Notes: a model not told the origin generated them from the sequence alone. Positions 43,389 through 53,033 are shown, numbered from the stretch's first letter. The stretch: 64,000 nucleotides of DNA from Sporosarcina jiandibaonis (GCF_013184495.1 NZ_JAAOIY010000004.1:186001-250000), one strand, 5' to 3'. Translations and numbers: made by a program.

Positions 43389-45271
43389 GTGCGCCCAGCA
43401 TGGGCGTAGTCTATAGGGTGCAAGTCCCGAACTGTGAAGGCAGAAGTAACAGTTAGCTTAACGCAAGGGTGTCCATGATGACATGGAATCTGAAGGAAGC
43501 GAGCGGCAAACCTCCGGTCTGAGGAACACGAACTTCATATAAGGCTATGTATGATTGGGTGAGTTTGCATTACAAAACAAAGCCCTTTCTGCCGAAAGTT
43601 GTATGTAGTAAATGAAGCAGATAGGTGGAGGAAAAGACTACGTTCTTACCTGGGGAGGTCTGATTGATATGCCAAGTACACTTGGTAACCTACTCAGTGA
43701 TGGGTAGCTGAACAATCAGAAGTCAGCAGAAGCCATAGTACCATTCGAACTCGAGAAGAATGGGAAGGGCTGAACAATTAAGAGAGAACAACATCTTGGC
43801 ATTCAGTAACCTGCAAAGAACACAGATAACCGATAAGGCATACTTGGAGGAGGAAGTGGTGAATCCCACGGGGACTTCGAGATGGTGGAGCAGAGCTGGC
43901 ATAAGAAGTGTTGTTCAAGGAAAGAGGCGTAACTAATGTTGATGGAACGAATACTGTCGCGTGAAAATCTGCTTTCTGCCTTGAAACGGGTGGAACGCAA
44001 TAAAGGGAGCCATGGTGTAGATGAAATGCCCGCCAAAACCTACGAAAGCACATCTTGGAACACTGGGAATCCATGAAAATGGAACTTCTTGAGGGTACCT
44101 ATGAACCGCAACCAGTCCGCAGGGTCGAAATCCCGAAGCCTGACGGTGGTGTGCGGTTATTAGGTATTCCTACCGTGACGGATCGTCTCATTCAGCAAGC
44201 CGTTGCCCAAGTATTAACTACTTTGTATGAACCAACGTTTTCAGAACATAGCTATGGTTTTCGACCAAAGCGAAGCGCCCACGGCGCAATAAAGAAAGCG
44301 AAAGGATATATACAGGAAGGTAATCGTTGGGTAATCGATATAGACTTGGAGAAATTCTTCGACAAAGTGAATCACGACAGGTTGATGGGAACACTTTCAA
44401 AACGAATCGAAGACAAACGTCTGCTTAAGCTAATCCGTAACTATTTGAAATCGGGAATCATGATAAATGGTATCGTGACAACCAGTGAGGAAGGTACGCC
44501 GCAAGGTGGCCCACTCAGTCCATTACTTTCCAATATTGTCCTTGATGAACTAGACAAAGAATTGGAGGAAAGAGGACATAAATTTGTCCGATACGCTGAC
44601 GACTGCAACATCTATGTGAAAACAAAGAAAGCAGGAAATCGAGTCATGGGTTCTATCACTTCATTTATCGAAGAAAGGCTTAAGTTGAAAGCTAATCTGA
44701 ATAAGTCCGCTGTAGACCGTCCTTGGAAGAGGAAGTTTCTTGGATTCAGCTTTACCTTTCATAAAGAACCAAAGGTTCGAATTGCCAAAGAAAGTATGAA
44801 ACGGATGAAGAATAAAATCCGAGAGATAACATCTAGGGGGAAACCCTATCCGATGGATTATCGAATTAAGAAACTAAATCAATACAATGATGGGGTGGTG
44901 CGGTTATTTTGCATTTGCGGATACGCCAAGCGTTTTCAGAGCTTTCGATTCATGGATTAGAAGAAGACTTCGAATGTGTATGTGGAAAAACTGGAAGAAA
45001 CCACGTACGAAGGTGAGGAAGCTCATTGGATTAGGTGCGCTGGAAGAAAAGGCATACGAATGGGGTAACTCGCGTAAAAGTTACTGGAGAATTTCTAAAA
45101 GTCCTGTATTACATAGAACCCTCGGAAACTCCTACTGAAGTTCCTAAGGGCTCAAAAGTCTACTATCACGTTACGAAACACTGCGTCATCAATCTTAATT
45201 GAACGCGGTATACCGAACGGTACGTACGTTGGTGTGAGAGGTCGGGAGTTAATCACTCCCTCCTACTCAAT
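43389..45271 (+). mobile_element. Group IIC intron (decayed)
   Basis: The 5' end GTGCGCCC, followed by the conserved AGGGTGCAAGTCCC region, and the 3' domain V/VI (GAACGCGGTATACCGAACGGTAC, given here in part, then a hairpin CGGGAGT/ACTCCC) delimit the element; 5' boundary is clear, 3' boundary near 45271 is approximate. It encodes a class C type reverse transcriptase. Insertion right after a terminator stem is the known target preference of group IIC introns. Confidence 0.88.
43936..45198 (+). pseudogene. Group II intron reverse transcriptase/maturase, inactivated
   Basis: Starts MLMERILSRENLLSALKRVERNKGSHGVDEMP, shown broken here across residues 1-32 of the original. Domains present: VRLLGIPTVTDRLIQQA, HSYGFRPKRSAH, GTPQGGPLSPLLSN and the intact catalytic RYADDCNIYVK. 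Two frameshifts: one base missing at about 44040 (KT-LRKHILEHW is lost) and one extra A at about 44886 (before MMGWCGYFAFAD). Two further stops, TGA after GNSY at 45136 and a TAA soon after, interrupt the C-terminus, which otherwise runs to GLKSLLSRYETLRHQS. Not able to make an active protein as read. Confidence 0.9.
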
Positions 45272-45336
45272 TTTGGTGCACATACCAATTCATTAGGAAA
45301 AAGGGAGCAACTTTTGTGACCAATTGTTATATGAAG

Positions 45337-45350
45337 TGAAAGCGTTTTCC
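45337..45350. promoter_or_regulatory. cre box (CcpA site) upstream of the PTS operon
   Basis: TGAAAGCGTTTTCC fits the catabolite-responsive element consensus and lies 30 bases before the regulator ATG. It suggests glucose repression of the operon. Confidence 0.7.
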
Positions 45351-45379
45351 GTTATAGTTTTTGTAAGGGGGAGCTAGTC

Positions 45380-47428
45380 ATGTTGGAAAGTCGTAGCTTG
45401 AATACTTTCTATCAATTGATGAAACTACAACCGGTGCAACAAGCTTGGTTTATTGACAAGCTGAACTTAACTGGACATCAGTTTCAATATGATGTAGAAA
45501 AAATTAATAGCTTTTTAGTTGATGCTGGGATGTCGCCTATTCGAATTTCGACTGACCGAATTTTGATTCCACAGGAGGTTATCGATTTTTGGAAGGAAAA
45601 AGGTGCAGGTTTTGTAGCCAATCAATTTTCTTTTGATCAGGAAGAACGTGTGATTGTCATTTTGTTATATATCTTTATTAGACGTGAACCTCTTTCTAAT
45701 TTTCATTTTCAACAAATATTTGGAATTAGTAAAAATACAGTTAGCGCAGATGTGAAGCGGGTCAATCTGTTTTGTATTGATTTTCGGGTTGAAATTCGCT
45801 ATACACGTGAGAATGGGTATCATTTGAAAGGCTCGGAAGAAGATAAGCGGAATTTAATGCTCAAGGCGATTTCCATGTTGAAAGTTAAGTCGCACGCCCA
45901 TGAAAAATTCACGTTTATATTTCATCAGCAACAGTTAGAGAATCAGTACGACTACTACCAGACAGTTTTGAGGGATTTTGAACAGCAATACTCTATCACA
46001 TTCATTGAAGAAAGATTGGATGAATTTATCTACTTACTTCAGATGGTCCATGTTCGTCAACAACAACAAAAGCGAGTATTAATCTATCGGGATACGGTCA
46101 GTTTTTTGGAGAAGAAAGAGGCTTTTTTAATAGCTAAATTGATTCAGCAGCGTTTGGGGTATACGACCAAACCAGAAGAACTTGCCTTTCTAACAATCCA
46201 ACTGCTCGGTATTTGTCAAGGGGAGATCACCCCTACTCGAACGGATGCATTGATTGAGATTACTGAACAAATTATTGCGAGTTTTGAGCGTTATGCAATC
46301 ATCCAGCTACACAATCGAGATAAGGCCATTGAAACATTATATTTACATTTCAAACCGGCGTATTACCGTATGCTCTTTAAAATACCTATTACAAATGTCT
46401 TACTGACTGAAATTAAGAAAGAGCATCAAGATTTATTTATCGTTGTAAAGGAAGTGCTCAAACCGGTCGAAGAAATGTTGAATATTAAAATACCTGAAGA
46501 TGAGATTGGTTTCCTTACTCTCCATTTTGGCGGGTTACTCAAACAGGATAGTGAGATTCCAGTAAAAGTATTTAAGGCGATAATTGTTTGTCCAAATGGG
46601 ATAAGTTCAAGTTTGATGTTGGAAAACCAATTAAAATCACTTTTCCCGGAATTTCAGTGGACTTCATCGCTTTCATCTTATGACTTTGAGCGTCTTGATG
46701 AGGCGGAGTATGATCTAGTATTCTCAACTGTTCTACTTAAAACGACAAAACCATTATTTATGATAAGACCGATAATGAGTAAGTTGGAGAGAAAAGAACT
46801 TGTCCAAGCGGTAAAAGGGCGGACGCTTCAACAGCCCTATCAAAATCCAACCTCTGATGAATTACTGAAAATAATTCGTCAGTACGCGGAAATTAAACAG
46901 CCAGAGTTGTTGAAAAAGGCATTGCAACAAGCGTTATTTCAAAGTGATCACTTGAATACGGGGAGGAACCAACCAGTGTTAAAAGATTTATTAGTCGAGG
47001 AAAATATTCAGTTTAGAGATCAAGTCGTTGATTGGAAAGAGGCAGTCAAGATAGCCGCAGAACCGTTACTGTTAAATGAATCAATTACTCCTCAATATAT
47101 TGATGTAATGATTGAGAATGTTGAAACAACAGGACCATATATTATTATCGGAGAGGAAGTTGCAATTCCTCATGCGCGTCCGGAATTTGGCGTAAAAAAA
47201 TTGGGAATGAGCTTGCTAAAACTCCAAAAATCTACGCACTTATTGAATAATGAAGCTAATAAAGTTGATATATTTATTTGTTTAGCGGCAATAGACAATC
47301 AAACACATCTCAAGGCTTTGGCTCAATTAACTACGCTATTGAGCGATCCTATAAAATTAAAGCTTTTAAAGAAGGCGGAGACAAAACAGGATATTCTAGA
47401 TTTAGTTGTAGAGTTTTCAGAACAATAA
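45380..47428 (+). CDS. PRD-containing PTS-controlled transcriptional regulator (BglG/MtlR-UlaR type)
   Basis: 682 residues. N-terminal DNA-binding helix-turn-helix region (about 90-130, FGISKNTVSADVKRVN), two PRD domains (about 175-390, with conserved His such as MVHVRQ and LTLHFGG), an EIIB-like domain with Cys in IVCPNGISSS (about 397) and an EIIA domain of the mannitol/fructose class with His in IPHARPE (about 596). Phosphorylation by the PTS switches activity. It precedes the EIIB and EIIC genes it probably controls. ATG after GGGGGAGC. Confidence 0.9.
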   Translation: MLESRSLNTFYQLMKLQPVQQAWFIDKLNLTGHQFQYDVEKINSFLVDAGMSPIRISTDRILIPQEVIDFWKEKGAGFVANQFSFDQEERVIVILLYIFIRREPLSNFHFQQIFGISKNTVSADVKRVNLFCIDFRVEIRYTRENGYHLKGSEEDKRNLMLKAISMLKVKSHAHEKFTFIFHQQQLENQYDYYQTVLRDFEQQYSITFIEERLDEFIYLLQMVHVRQQQQKRVLIYRDTVSFLEKKEAFLIAKLIQQRLGYTTKPEELAFLTIQLLGICQGEITPTRTDALIEITEQIIASFERYAIIQLHNRDKAIETLYLHFKPAYYRMLFKIPITNVLLTEIKKEHQDLFIVVKEVLKPVEEMLNIKIPEDEIGFLTLHFGGLLKQDSEIPVKVFKAIIVCPNGISSSLMLENQLKSLFPEFQWTSSLSSYDFERLDEAEYDLVFSTVLLKTTKPLFMIRPIMSKLERKELVQAVKGRTLQQPYQNPTSDELLKIIRQYAEIKQPELLKKALQQALFQSDHLNTGRNQPVLKDLLVEENIQFRDQVVDWKEAVKIAAEPLLLNESITPQYIDVMIENVETTGPYIIIGEEVAIPHARPEFGVKKLGMSLLKLQKSTHLLNNEANKVDIFICLAAIDNQTHLKALAQLTTLLSDPIKLKLLKKAETKQDILDLVVEFSEQ

Positions 47429-47489
47429 TAGTATCGTTTTCGTGTTTTCAATAGTAAATAATAATTAAAACTAATAGGGGGAAACAAAG

Positions 47490-47765
47490 ATGAGGATTTT
47501 AGCAGTGTGTGGAAATGGATTGGGAACGAGTTTTATTTTGTCGATGAACGTTAATAAGGCACTAAAAGCATTGAATATTGATGCCGAATGTAAAAATATG
47601 GACTTGGCAAGTGCGAAAACGGAAGTGGCTGATTATTATATCGGTACCCCTGAAATTATGGAACAATTGCAAGACGGTAATAGAAAAACAATTGAAATTA
47701 TCAATATGGTTAGTGCAGATGAAATCCAAGAAGCGCTAACTTCTCATATCTTGGGGGAGAAATAA
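47490..47765 (+). CDS. PTS EIIB, ascorbate type (UlaB/SgaB-like)
   Basis: 91 residues. LAVCGNGLGTSF with the phosphorylated cysteine at residue 7. Passes phosphate from EIIA to the incoming sugar on the adjacent EIIC. No separate EIIA gene is present; the EIIA domain fused to the regulator upstream or a distant gene must serve. AGGGGGAAA ribosome site. Confidence 0.9.
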   Translation: MRILAVCGNGLGTSFILSMNVNKALKALNIDAECKNMDLASAKTEVADYYIGTPEIMEQLQDGNRKTIEIINMVSADEIQEALTSHILGEK

Positions 47766-47766
47766 T

Positions 47767-49029
47767 ATGTTCGATTTGATTATGAGGGATATTTTAGGTA
47801 CTCCGGCTATTTTGGTCGGTTTATTCGCTTTAGTTGGTTTACTGTTACAGAAGAAAGTGATTGCCGATGTTGTTTCTGGAACATTAAAAACGATAATGGG
47901 CTTCATAATACTTGGTGCAGGTGCGACAGTCTTGGTAGGTTCACTAGATATCTTTGGAAATATGTTTGAAAAAGCATTTAATATTCAAGGTGTGATTCCT
48001 AATAATGAAGCGATTGTGGCATTAGCACAAAATACTTTTGGTGCTGAAACAGCTATGATTATGTTAATCGGTATGCTAGTTAACATAGTCATAGCGCGTT
48101 ACACGAAGTTTAAATACATCTTCTTAACGGGACATCACACAATGTTTATGGCTTGTTTACTAGCCGCGGTTCTTTCAACGTCAGGTATGGGGAGTGTAAC
48201 TCTAGTAATTGTAGGATCACTTATTTTAGGTGCATTAATGGTCCTACTACCTGCCATGTTGCAACCCACGGTACGGGAAATTACAGGTTCAGATGATATT
48301 GCTGTAGGTCACTTCGGTTCATTTGGTTATTTGCTATCTGCTAAAGTTGCAAAATTGACTGGGGACAAAACAAAATCAACTGAAGAAGTCAAAGTACCAA
48401 AATCACTTGGGTTCTTACGTGATTCTTCAGTAGCGTTGGCATTAACAATGGCTATAATGTTCTTAGTGGTTTCTTTAGTTGTTGGTCCTACATATATTGA
48501 AGAAAACCTAAGCGATGGCGCAAACTTCTTGGTGTTTTCGTTACTACAAGCAATTACGTTCGCTGCGGGTGTTTTCATCATCCTTGCAGGTGTTCGTATG
48601 TTAATTGCTGAAATTGTTCCCGCATTTAAGGGGATTGCGGATAAAGTTGTTCCAAATGCAAAACCTGCATTAGACGTTCCAATTGTATTCCCTTTTGCTC
48701 CAAACGCAGTGATTATTGGATTTTTAGCGAGCTTTGCGGCCGGATTAGTAAGTATGTTTTTACTTCCGCTTGCGGGATTAGCAGTTATCGTACCTGGACT
48801 TGTTCCACACTTTTTCTGTGGAGCTGCAGCTGGAGTATTCGGTAATGCTGTTGGGGGACGAAGAGGGGCAATAATTGGTGCTTTTGCCCAAGGGGTGTTA
48901 ATCAGTTTCCTTCCAGCCATGTTGTTGCCGGTTCTAGGTTCACTAGGATTCGAAGGAACTACTTTTGGTGATTCTGATTTTGGTGTTATAGGTATTCTTA
49001 TTGGTTATATAATCAGTTTCTTTAGTTAA
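47767..49029 (+). CDS. PTS EIIC, ascorbate type (UlaA/SgaT-like)
   Basis: 420 residues, about eleven membrane segments. Opening DILGTPAILVGLFALVGLLLQ and TGHHTMFMAC, PHFFCGAAAGVFGNAVGGRRGA are UlaA-type signatures. Two bases after the EIIB gene. The substrate may be L-ascorbate or another sugar acid; none of the ula catabolic genes is next to it, so the pathway is unclear. Confidence 0.9.
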   Translation: MFDLIMRDILGTPAILVGLFALVGLLLQKKVIADVVSGTLKTIMGFIILGAGATVLVGSLDIFGNMFEKAFNIQGVIPNNEAIVALAQNTFGAETAMIMLIGMLVNIVIARYTKFKYIFLTGHHTMFMACLLAAVLSTSGMGSVTLVIVGSLILGALMVLLPAMLQPTVREITGSDDIAVGHFGSFGYLLSAKVAKLTGDKTKSTEEVKVPKSLGFLRDSSVALALTMAIMFLVVSLVVGPTYIEENLSDGANFLVFSLLQAITFAAGVFIILAGVRMLIAEIVPAFKGIADKVVPNAKPALDVPIVFPFAPNAVIIGFLASFAAGLVSMFLLPLAGLAVIVPGLVPHFFCGAAAGVFGNAVGGRRGAIIGAFAQGVLISFLPAMLLPVLGSLGFEGTTFGDSDFGVIGILIGYIISFFS

Positions 49030-49052
49030 CAAAGTAAGTTCGTATAAATATT

Positions 49053-49098
49053 AAAAGACGACAATTCGTTCGATTTTGAATGAAATGTCGCCTTTTTT
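49053..49098 (+). terminator. Terminator of the PTS operon
   Basis: Interrupted stem AAAAGACGACA...TGTCGCCTTTT with an inner TTC/GAA pairing, then TTTTTT, 24 bases after the EIIC stop. Confidence 0.75.
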
Positions 49099-49122
49099 CT
49101 TTCTTGCAGAAGAGGAAAATTA

Positions 49123-49491
49123 GAGTCACAAGAATTCAGGCATCGTGTAAATATTGCGGAAATTACCGAAGAATACAAAGTTGACCCAAGACGAACTGCT
49201 GCAATTATGGACATTTTCAGTAGTGTTGCCGAAGGACTCCTTCCTTATGGGAACCAAATACTCTTACTCATCGGAATTGCAGGCGGCATCGTATCTCCAC
49301 TCGAAATCATTCCATACATGTGGTATGTTGTGCTTTTAGGTGCATTCGCAATCGTTTCAATCTATATACCTTTTGCAGATCGTGCATTAAAGAAAAAGCC
49401 ATGGGTTTGGGACAAAGAAGATGTACCAGTGGAATCAGAGGTAGCTATAGTTGAACCTGTAATTAAGGAGAAAAGCACTTCAACTGTTTAA
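49123..49491 (+). pseudogene. C-terminal fragment of an NhaC-type Na+/H+ antiporter
   Basis: The frame reads EFRHRVNIAEITEEYKVDPRR then TAAIMDIFSSVAEGLLPYGNQILLLIGIAG, the end of NhaC-like antiporters, with one or two membrane segments and a charged tail (WDKEDVPVESEVAIVEP). At least three quarters of the gene is missing, and no start is present; the fragment begins directly behind the PTS terminator. Remnant of a deletion or insertion event. Confidence 0.7.
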
Positions 49492-49548
49492 TTGGGAAAA
49501 TAAATGAAAGTTTTTCATTGGATTGTAAGCAATTTCATAGTTTAGAAG

Positions 49549-49585
49549 AGGAGTCAGGCTATTTACGTGGGCGGCTCCTTTTTTA
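49549..49585 (+). terminator. Terminator behind the NhaC fragment
   Basis: AGGAGTC / GGCTCCT stem with one G-U pair, followed by TTTTTT. Confidence 0.55.
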
Positions 49586-49608
49586 TAACTTTCGTGATTG
49601 CGGTACAT

Positions 49609-49757
49609 GATTTCGACCACTGTGCAAGGGACTATTCATTTAATTAACTACAATTGCATAAAATGAGAAAGGGGATATCGACTATATAACGCTTTGTCGA
49701 TATCCCCTTAGTTTTTTTATCCGAAATCGTGAATTGTCATAACTGCACCTTGCACAG
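49609..49757. repeat. Interleaved inverted repeats around a strong hairpin
   Basis: Central hairpin AAGGGGATATCGAC / GTCGATATCCCCTT (49669-49709) followed by TTTTTTT is a strong terminator. Around it are GATTTCG (49609) with CGAAATC (49722) and CTGTGCAAGG (49620) with CCTTGCACAG (49748), in A-B...A'-B' order. The central part resembles a stretch at 52.85 kb. Confidence 0.65.
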
Positions 49758-49856
49758 CTATCTTATTGAAGGTGAAGGTTAATTTGTTCTGATACAATAA
49801 GATTATCTCAATGCAATGTGTTTCATATTGCAAAACCATCAATGGAGGAAAACTAG

Positions 49857-51104
49857 ATGGATTTCATTCGTAGGCAGCTTCTAAAATTTGAATTGGATCC
49901 AACCTTAGTTGAATACCTTTCCATTATAATTATGCTTCTTTTCATTGCAATCATTTGTGTTTTAGCAAATCTAATCACGAAGAAGGTAGTCATCCGGATC
50001 ATCACTAAAGTTGTGAGAAAAACAAAATTTCAGTGGGATAATATGCTTTTGGATAGGGAAGTTTTTCATAAGCTATCTCATATTGTTCCTGCCTTTATTA
50101 TTTTTTACTTTGCTTTTGCCTTCCCGAAATATCAATTTTTGATAGAAAGGGGCGCGATGGCCTATTTAATTATTATGGGGTTAATCATTATCAACAGCCT
50201 TCTAAATGCGGGTAATGATATATATCAAACCTATGAAATATCCAAGGTCAAGCCAGTTAAGGGATATATTCAAGTGGTTAAGATTATTGTCGTAACGCTT
50301 GGGATTATATTGGTTATTGCGAACCTGATGGGTAAGAGTCCACTTTTGCTTCTAAGTGGTATTGGTGCCCTTTCAGCTGTACTGATGTTGGTATTTAAAG
50401 ATTCCTTACTCGGCCTCGTTGCAGGGATTCAGTTGACTTCTAATGGATATGGTTCGAGTGGGAGACTGGATTGAAATGCCTAAATACGGGGCATCTGGGG
50501 ACGTTTTAGATATCTCGTTGAATACAGTAACAGTCCAAAATTTTGATAAGACAATTACGTCGATTCCAAGTTACGCCCTGATATCCGATTCCTTTATAAA
50601 CTGGAGAGGGATGCAAAAATCCGGGGGTCGAAGGATAAAGCGGTCAGTATTTGTTGATACAACGAGTATTTCTTTTTGTACCGAGGAGATGATTACTAAC
50701 TTTAAAGATATCCACTACCTTTCAGATTATATCATCAGTAGGGAACGTGAAATTGCTGAATATAATACTAGGAATAAAATTAACCCGTCCAATCCAGTGA
50801 ATGGAAGAGCTCTTACAAATATCGGCGTCTTTAGAACATATATCAACAATTATATCCAAAATCATCCGGGGATCAATAGAGAAATGACACCCTAATGGTG
50901 AGGCAGTTAGCACCTAGCGAAACGGGGCTGCCAATCGAAATTTATGCATTTACAAATGATGTAAAATGGACAGTATACGAAACGATTCAAGCTGATATCT
51001 TTGATCATCTTTTTGCCGTAGCACCAGAGTTTGGAATCCAATTATTCCAGAATCCATCTGGAAGTGATTTAAAATCATTGCGGATGAATCAAGAAGGAAT
51101 CTGA
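49857..51104 (+). pseudogene. MscS-family mechanosensitive channel (YbdG-like), frameshifted
   Basis: Three overlapping frames together make one channel of about 415 residues: five membrane segments (49857-50440), the pore and beta domain LLLSGIGALSAVLMLVFKD, then DMVRVGDWIEMPKYGASGDV, NWRGMQKSGGRRIKRSV and [22 protein letters not shown]. One extra G near 50441 (TSN-GYG instead of TSN-DMV) and a second shift near 50890 (REMTP stop, then [11 protein letters not shown]) break it. Residues on both sides of each break match the family, so the damage is recent or a sequence error. ATG start with GGAGG. Confidence 0.85.
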
Positions 51105-51126
51105 CGCATAATTGCATCGCGCCAAG

Positions 51127-51155
51127 AAAAGCTGTCGATGAATCAACAGCTTTTT
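51127..51155 (+). terminator. Terminator of the MscS-like gene
   Basis: AAAAGCTGT / ACAGCTTTT stem then TTTTCG, 22 bases after the stop. Confidence 0.75.
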
Positions 51156-51300
51156 CGAATTATTTAATAAAAATGTGCACTTATCTCTTGTCCCTCTTAT
51201 GGGACAACGTATCCTATTGAGAAGGGGAGTTTGTGTTAGAACATTGTGCAATGCTGCTTTCATGATTCCTTTCTCACATATGGGTATAGGAGGTTTGGAC

Positions 51301-51450
51301 ATGTCAATATTTTATGAAGATGAAATACGTAAAGTAAAGGCCAAAGCTAGTCCGTCGGATTTAAAAGAAATTTATGCACAGGATCCGCGCGCCAATGGTA
51401 AGTTACAAAGTAGAAATAGGCAAGTAATGCTCGCCCCTAGCACGCGTTAG
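51301..51450 (+). CDS. Small ORF of unknown function with strong ribosome site
   Basis: 49 residues starting MSIFYEDEIRKVKAKAS and ending VMLAPSTR; highly charged, no membrane segment. TAGGAGGT eight bases before the ATG is close to perfect. A hairpin TTGTCCC/GGGACAA lies about 100 bases upstream. It could be a real small protein or the 5' end of a truncated gene. No family recognised. Confidence 0.5.
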   Translation: MSIFYEDEIRKVKAKASPSDLKEIYAQDPRANGKLQSRNRQVMLAPSTR

Positions 51451-51683
51451 GATGATTCGCGGAAGCGGCGGTAGTGTTTGGTAGCGAGTTGACAAGGTGA
51501 AATGTTGTTGGGTAATAGATAAGAGTTGGTTTATGCAGATTATGGTGGAGCTCCTTTTTAAAAGTGTAGGAAACTGTTTAGTTTGTGTTTCCTTAGCTAG
51601 AATAGGGGCCTTTATTGTGTTTCTCCACTACAGCAGTCATCTTCCACTGCTATAGTCATATTGGCTGTATTTATCTCATATAT

Positions 51684-51718
51684 AAACCTTTCAAGCCTAA
51701 TCGAAGCTTGAAAGGTTT
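51684..51718. terminator. Hairpin downstream of the M28 peptidase
   Basis: AAACCTTTCAAGC / GCTTGAAAGGTTT, perfect 13-bp stem, 14 bases past the peptidase stop at 51733 on the minus strand. T-run is short, so termination strength is uncertain. Confidence 0.65.
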
Positions 51719-51732
51719 TGTGTATAGTGCGA

Positions 51733-52728
51733 TTATTTTAATTGAGACATATATTGTGCTCTTGTATTTTGCTTTAAAGTCAGTGTAAGTTCGGTTAAAA
51801 TGTGTGAAAATGAACGTAAGTGTTCTTTTGTTCTACCTGGAAAATCTCTTTCGATAAATGCTAAGTTATCTTTTCCAGGGTTATGCCAGATGGCGCCGTG
51901 TTTGACAGTTTGTGTGTAACCATCCAAGTCGCCGATTTCCCAATTTGTTGCTTCGAAATAAGCATAAGGGATGCCTATGGCGTTAAATGGCGCATGGTCA
52001 CTCCAATCTCCGGTCGTGCCTTTAGGATATTCAGGATTTAACCCAGGATTCGTTTGAAGGTCGATGGATAACTCTTCTGCAATATCTAAGGCAAATTCTC
52101 GTAACCAACCGTCTTTTCCGCTACTACCATACACGTATTTGAAATCCCCAACTGCCAGGCTATCCAAGTTAATCATGGCGACTGTATTATTAATGTCTTT
52201 GTTTTTCATTTTTTTCGCATACGCTGAAGAACCCTTTAAACCAACTTCTTCAGCACCAAATGCAATAAAGCGGATTGTATATGGTGTGTTTAAATCTTTT
52301 ATCCTTTCCGCTACTTCCAGTATTACTCCGATACCAGTTGCGTTATCGTCAACCCCTTGAACCCCACGAACCGCGTCATAGTGCGCGCCAATGATGAGCT
52401 CTTTTTTAAACTTACCTTCTTTGACGACCGCAACGTTGGCTGAGTCGTATACTACATTTCCTCTTTGGTAAGTAAACGGTTGAACCTCGGGTTGATATCC
52501 AAGCCTTTCAAATGATTGAACAATATAATTTCTAGCCTCTATTTCTCCAGTTGTCCCAGCGACTCTTTGTCCCAAATTTTGAGACAAGTGATACATGTGA
52601 CCCCATGAGATGTCCCCGTACGAAGTATTTGTATTATCGGTAGCAGAAACAGAACTTGTTTGAGAAAAAATAAACGCGATGAGAAGAGCAAAGATGAATA
52701 AATTTAATTTAATTTTTCTAATGATAAT
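51733..52728 (-). CDS. Secreted M28-family zinc aminopeptidase
   Basis: The first ATG is at 52596 (287 residues), but the frame continues upstream through a perfect signal peptide (IRKIKLNLFIFALLIAFIF, ending SSVSA-TD) to an ATT/ATC/ATT cluster (52728-52720) right behind AAGGGGG, so a rare ATT start is proposed and the product is about 330 residues. Metal ligands: GAHYD, VDDNATG, FGAEEVGLKGS, NLDSLAVG and the later WSDHAPF. Removes N-terminal residues from peptides outside the cell. Its end is followed by a hairpin. Confidence 0.85.
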   Translation of the reverse strand: MIIRKIKLNLFIFALLIAFIFSQTSSVSATDNTNTSYGDISWGHMYHLSQNLGQRVAGTTGEIEARNYIVQSFERLGYQPEVQPFTYQRGNVVYDSANVAVVKEGKFKKELIIGAHYDAVRGVQGVDDNATGIGVILEVAERIKDLNTPYTIRFIAFGAEEVGLKGSSAYAKKMKNKDINNTVAMINLDSLAVGDFKYVYGSSGKDGWLREFALDIAEELSIDLQTNPGLNPEYPKGTTGDWSDHAPFNAIGIPYAYFEATNWEIGDLDGYTQTVKHGAIWHNPGKDNLAFIERDFPGRTKEHLRSFSHILTELTLTLKQNTRAQYMSQLK

Positions 52729-52748
52729 AATTCCCCCTTAATCTTTTT

Positions 52749-53033
52749 GTGGTGCTTGTACAAGCGTATGCAGACAATGGGACGACTATTCGAAGGAAAG
52801 AAAGGGACGAATTTTACATTAAACGCTACGCAAGACGCTATTCGGACAATAAACTACAATTGCATAAAATAATAAGGGGATATCTACTACATAACTCCGG
52901 ACTGCGAGAGGGAGTAACCTACACAAATATGGACATAGCCCGGGAGGCTTTTGATCTTCTAGATAAGCTTTATTTTTATGCGTATATGGATCTGAAAAAT
53001 CGGGAAACCAAGAGAAAAAAGAAGCGGAAATAA
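52749..53033 (+). CDS. Small ORF, member of a local repeated family
   Basis: 94 residues from a GTG at 52749 without a clear ribosome site. The last 45 residues, EGVTYTNMDIAREAFDLLDK then LYFYAYMDLKNRE and a Lys/Arg tail, match the ORF at 58296 almost residue for residue, while the front halves differ. The DNA at 52848-52892 also resembles 49646-49690. Function unknown. Probably a decayed member; the shared part may be the only conserved domain. Confidence 0.4.
   Translation: MVLVQAYADNGTTIRRKERDEFYIKRYARRYSDNKLQLHKIIRGYLLHNSGLREGVTYTNMDIAREAFDLLDKLYFYAYMDLKNRETKRKKKRK

Noticed and set aside
43389..45271. Insertion sequence with transposase
   Set aside because: The encoded protein has reverse-transcriptase motifs (GGPLSPLLSN, YADD) and the ends are group II intron ends, not inverted repeats.
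48327..48920. 197-codon minus-strand ORF
   Set aside because: Antisense to the PTS EIIC gene; composition is that of reversed membrane-protein codons.
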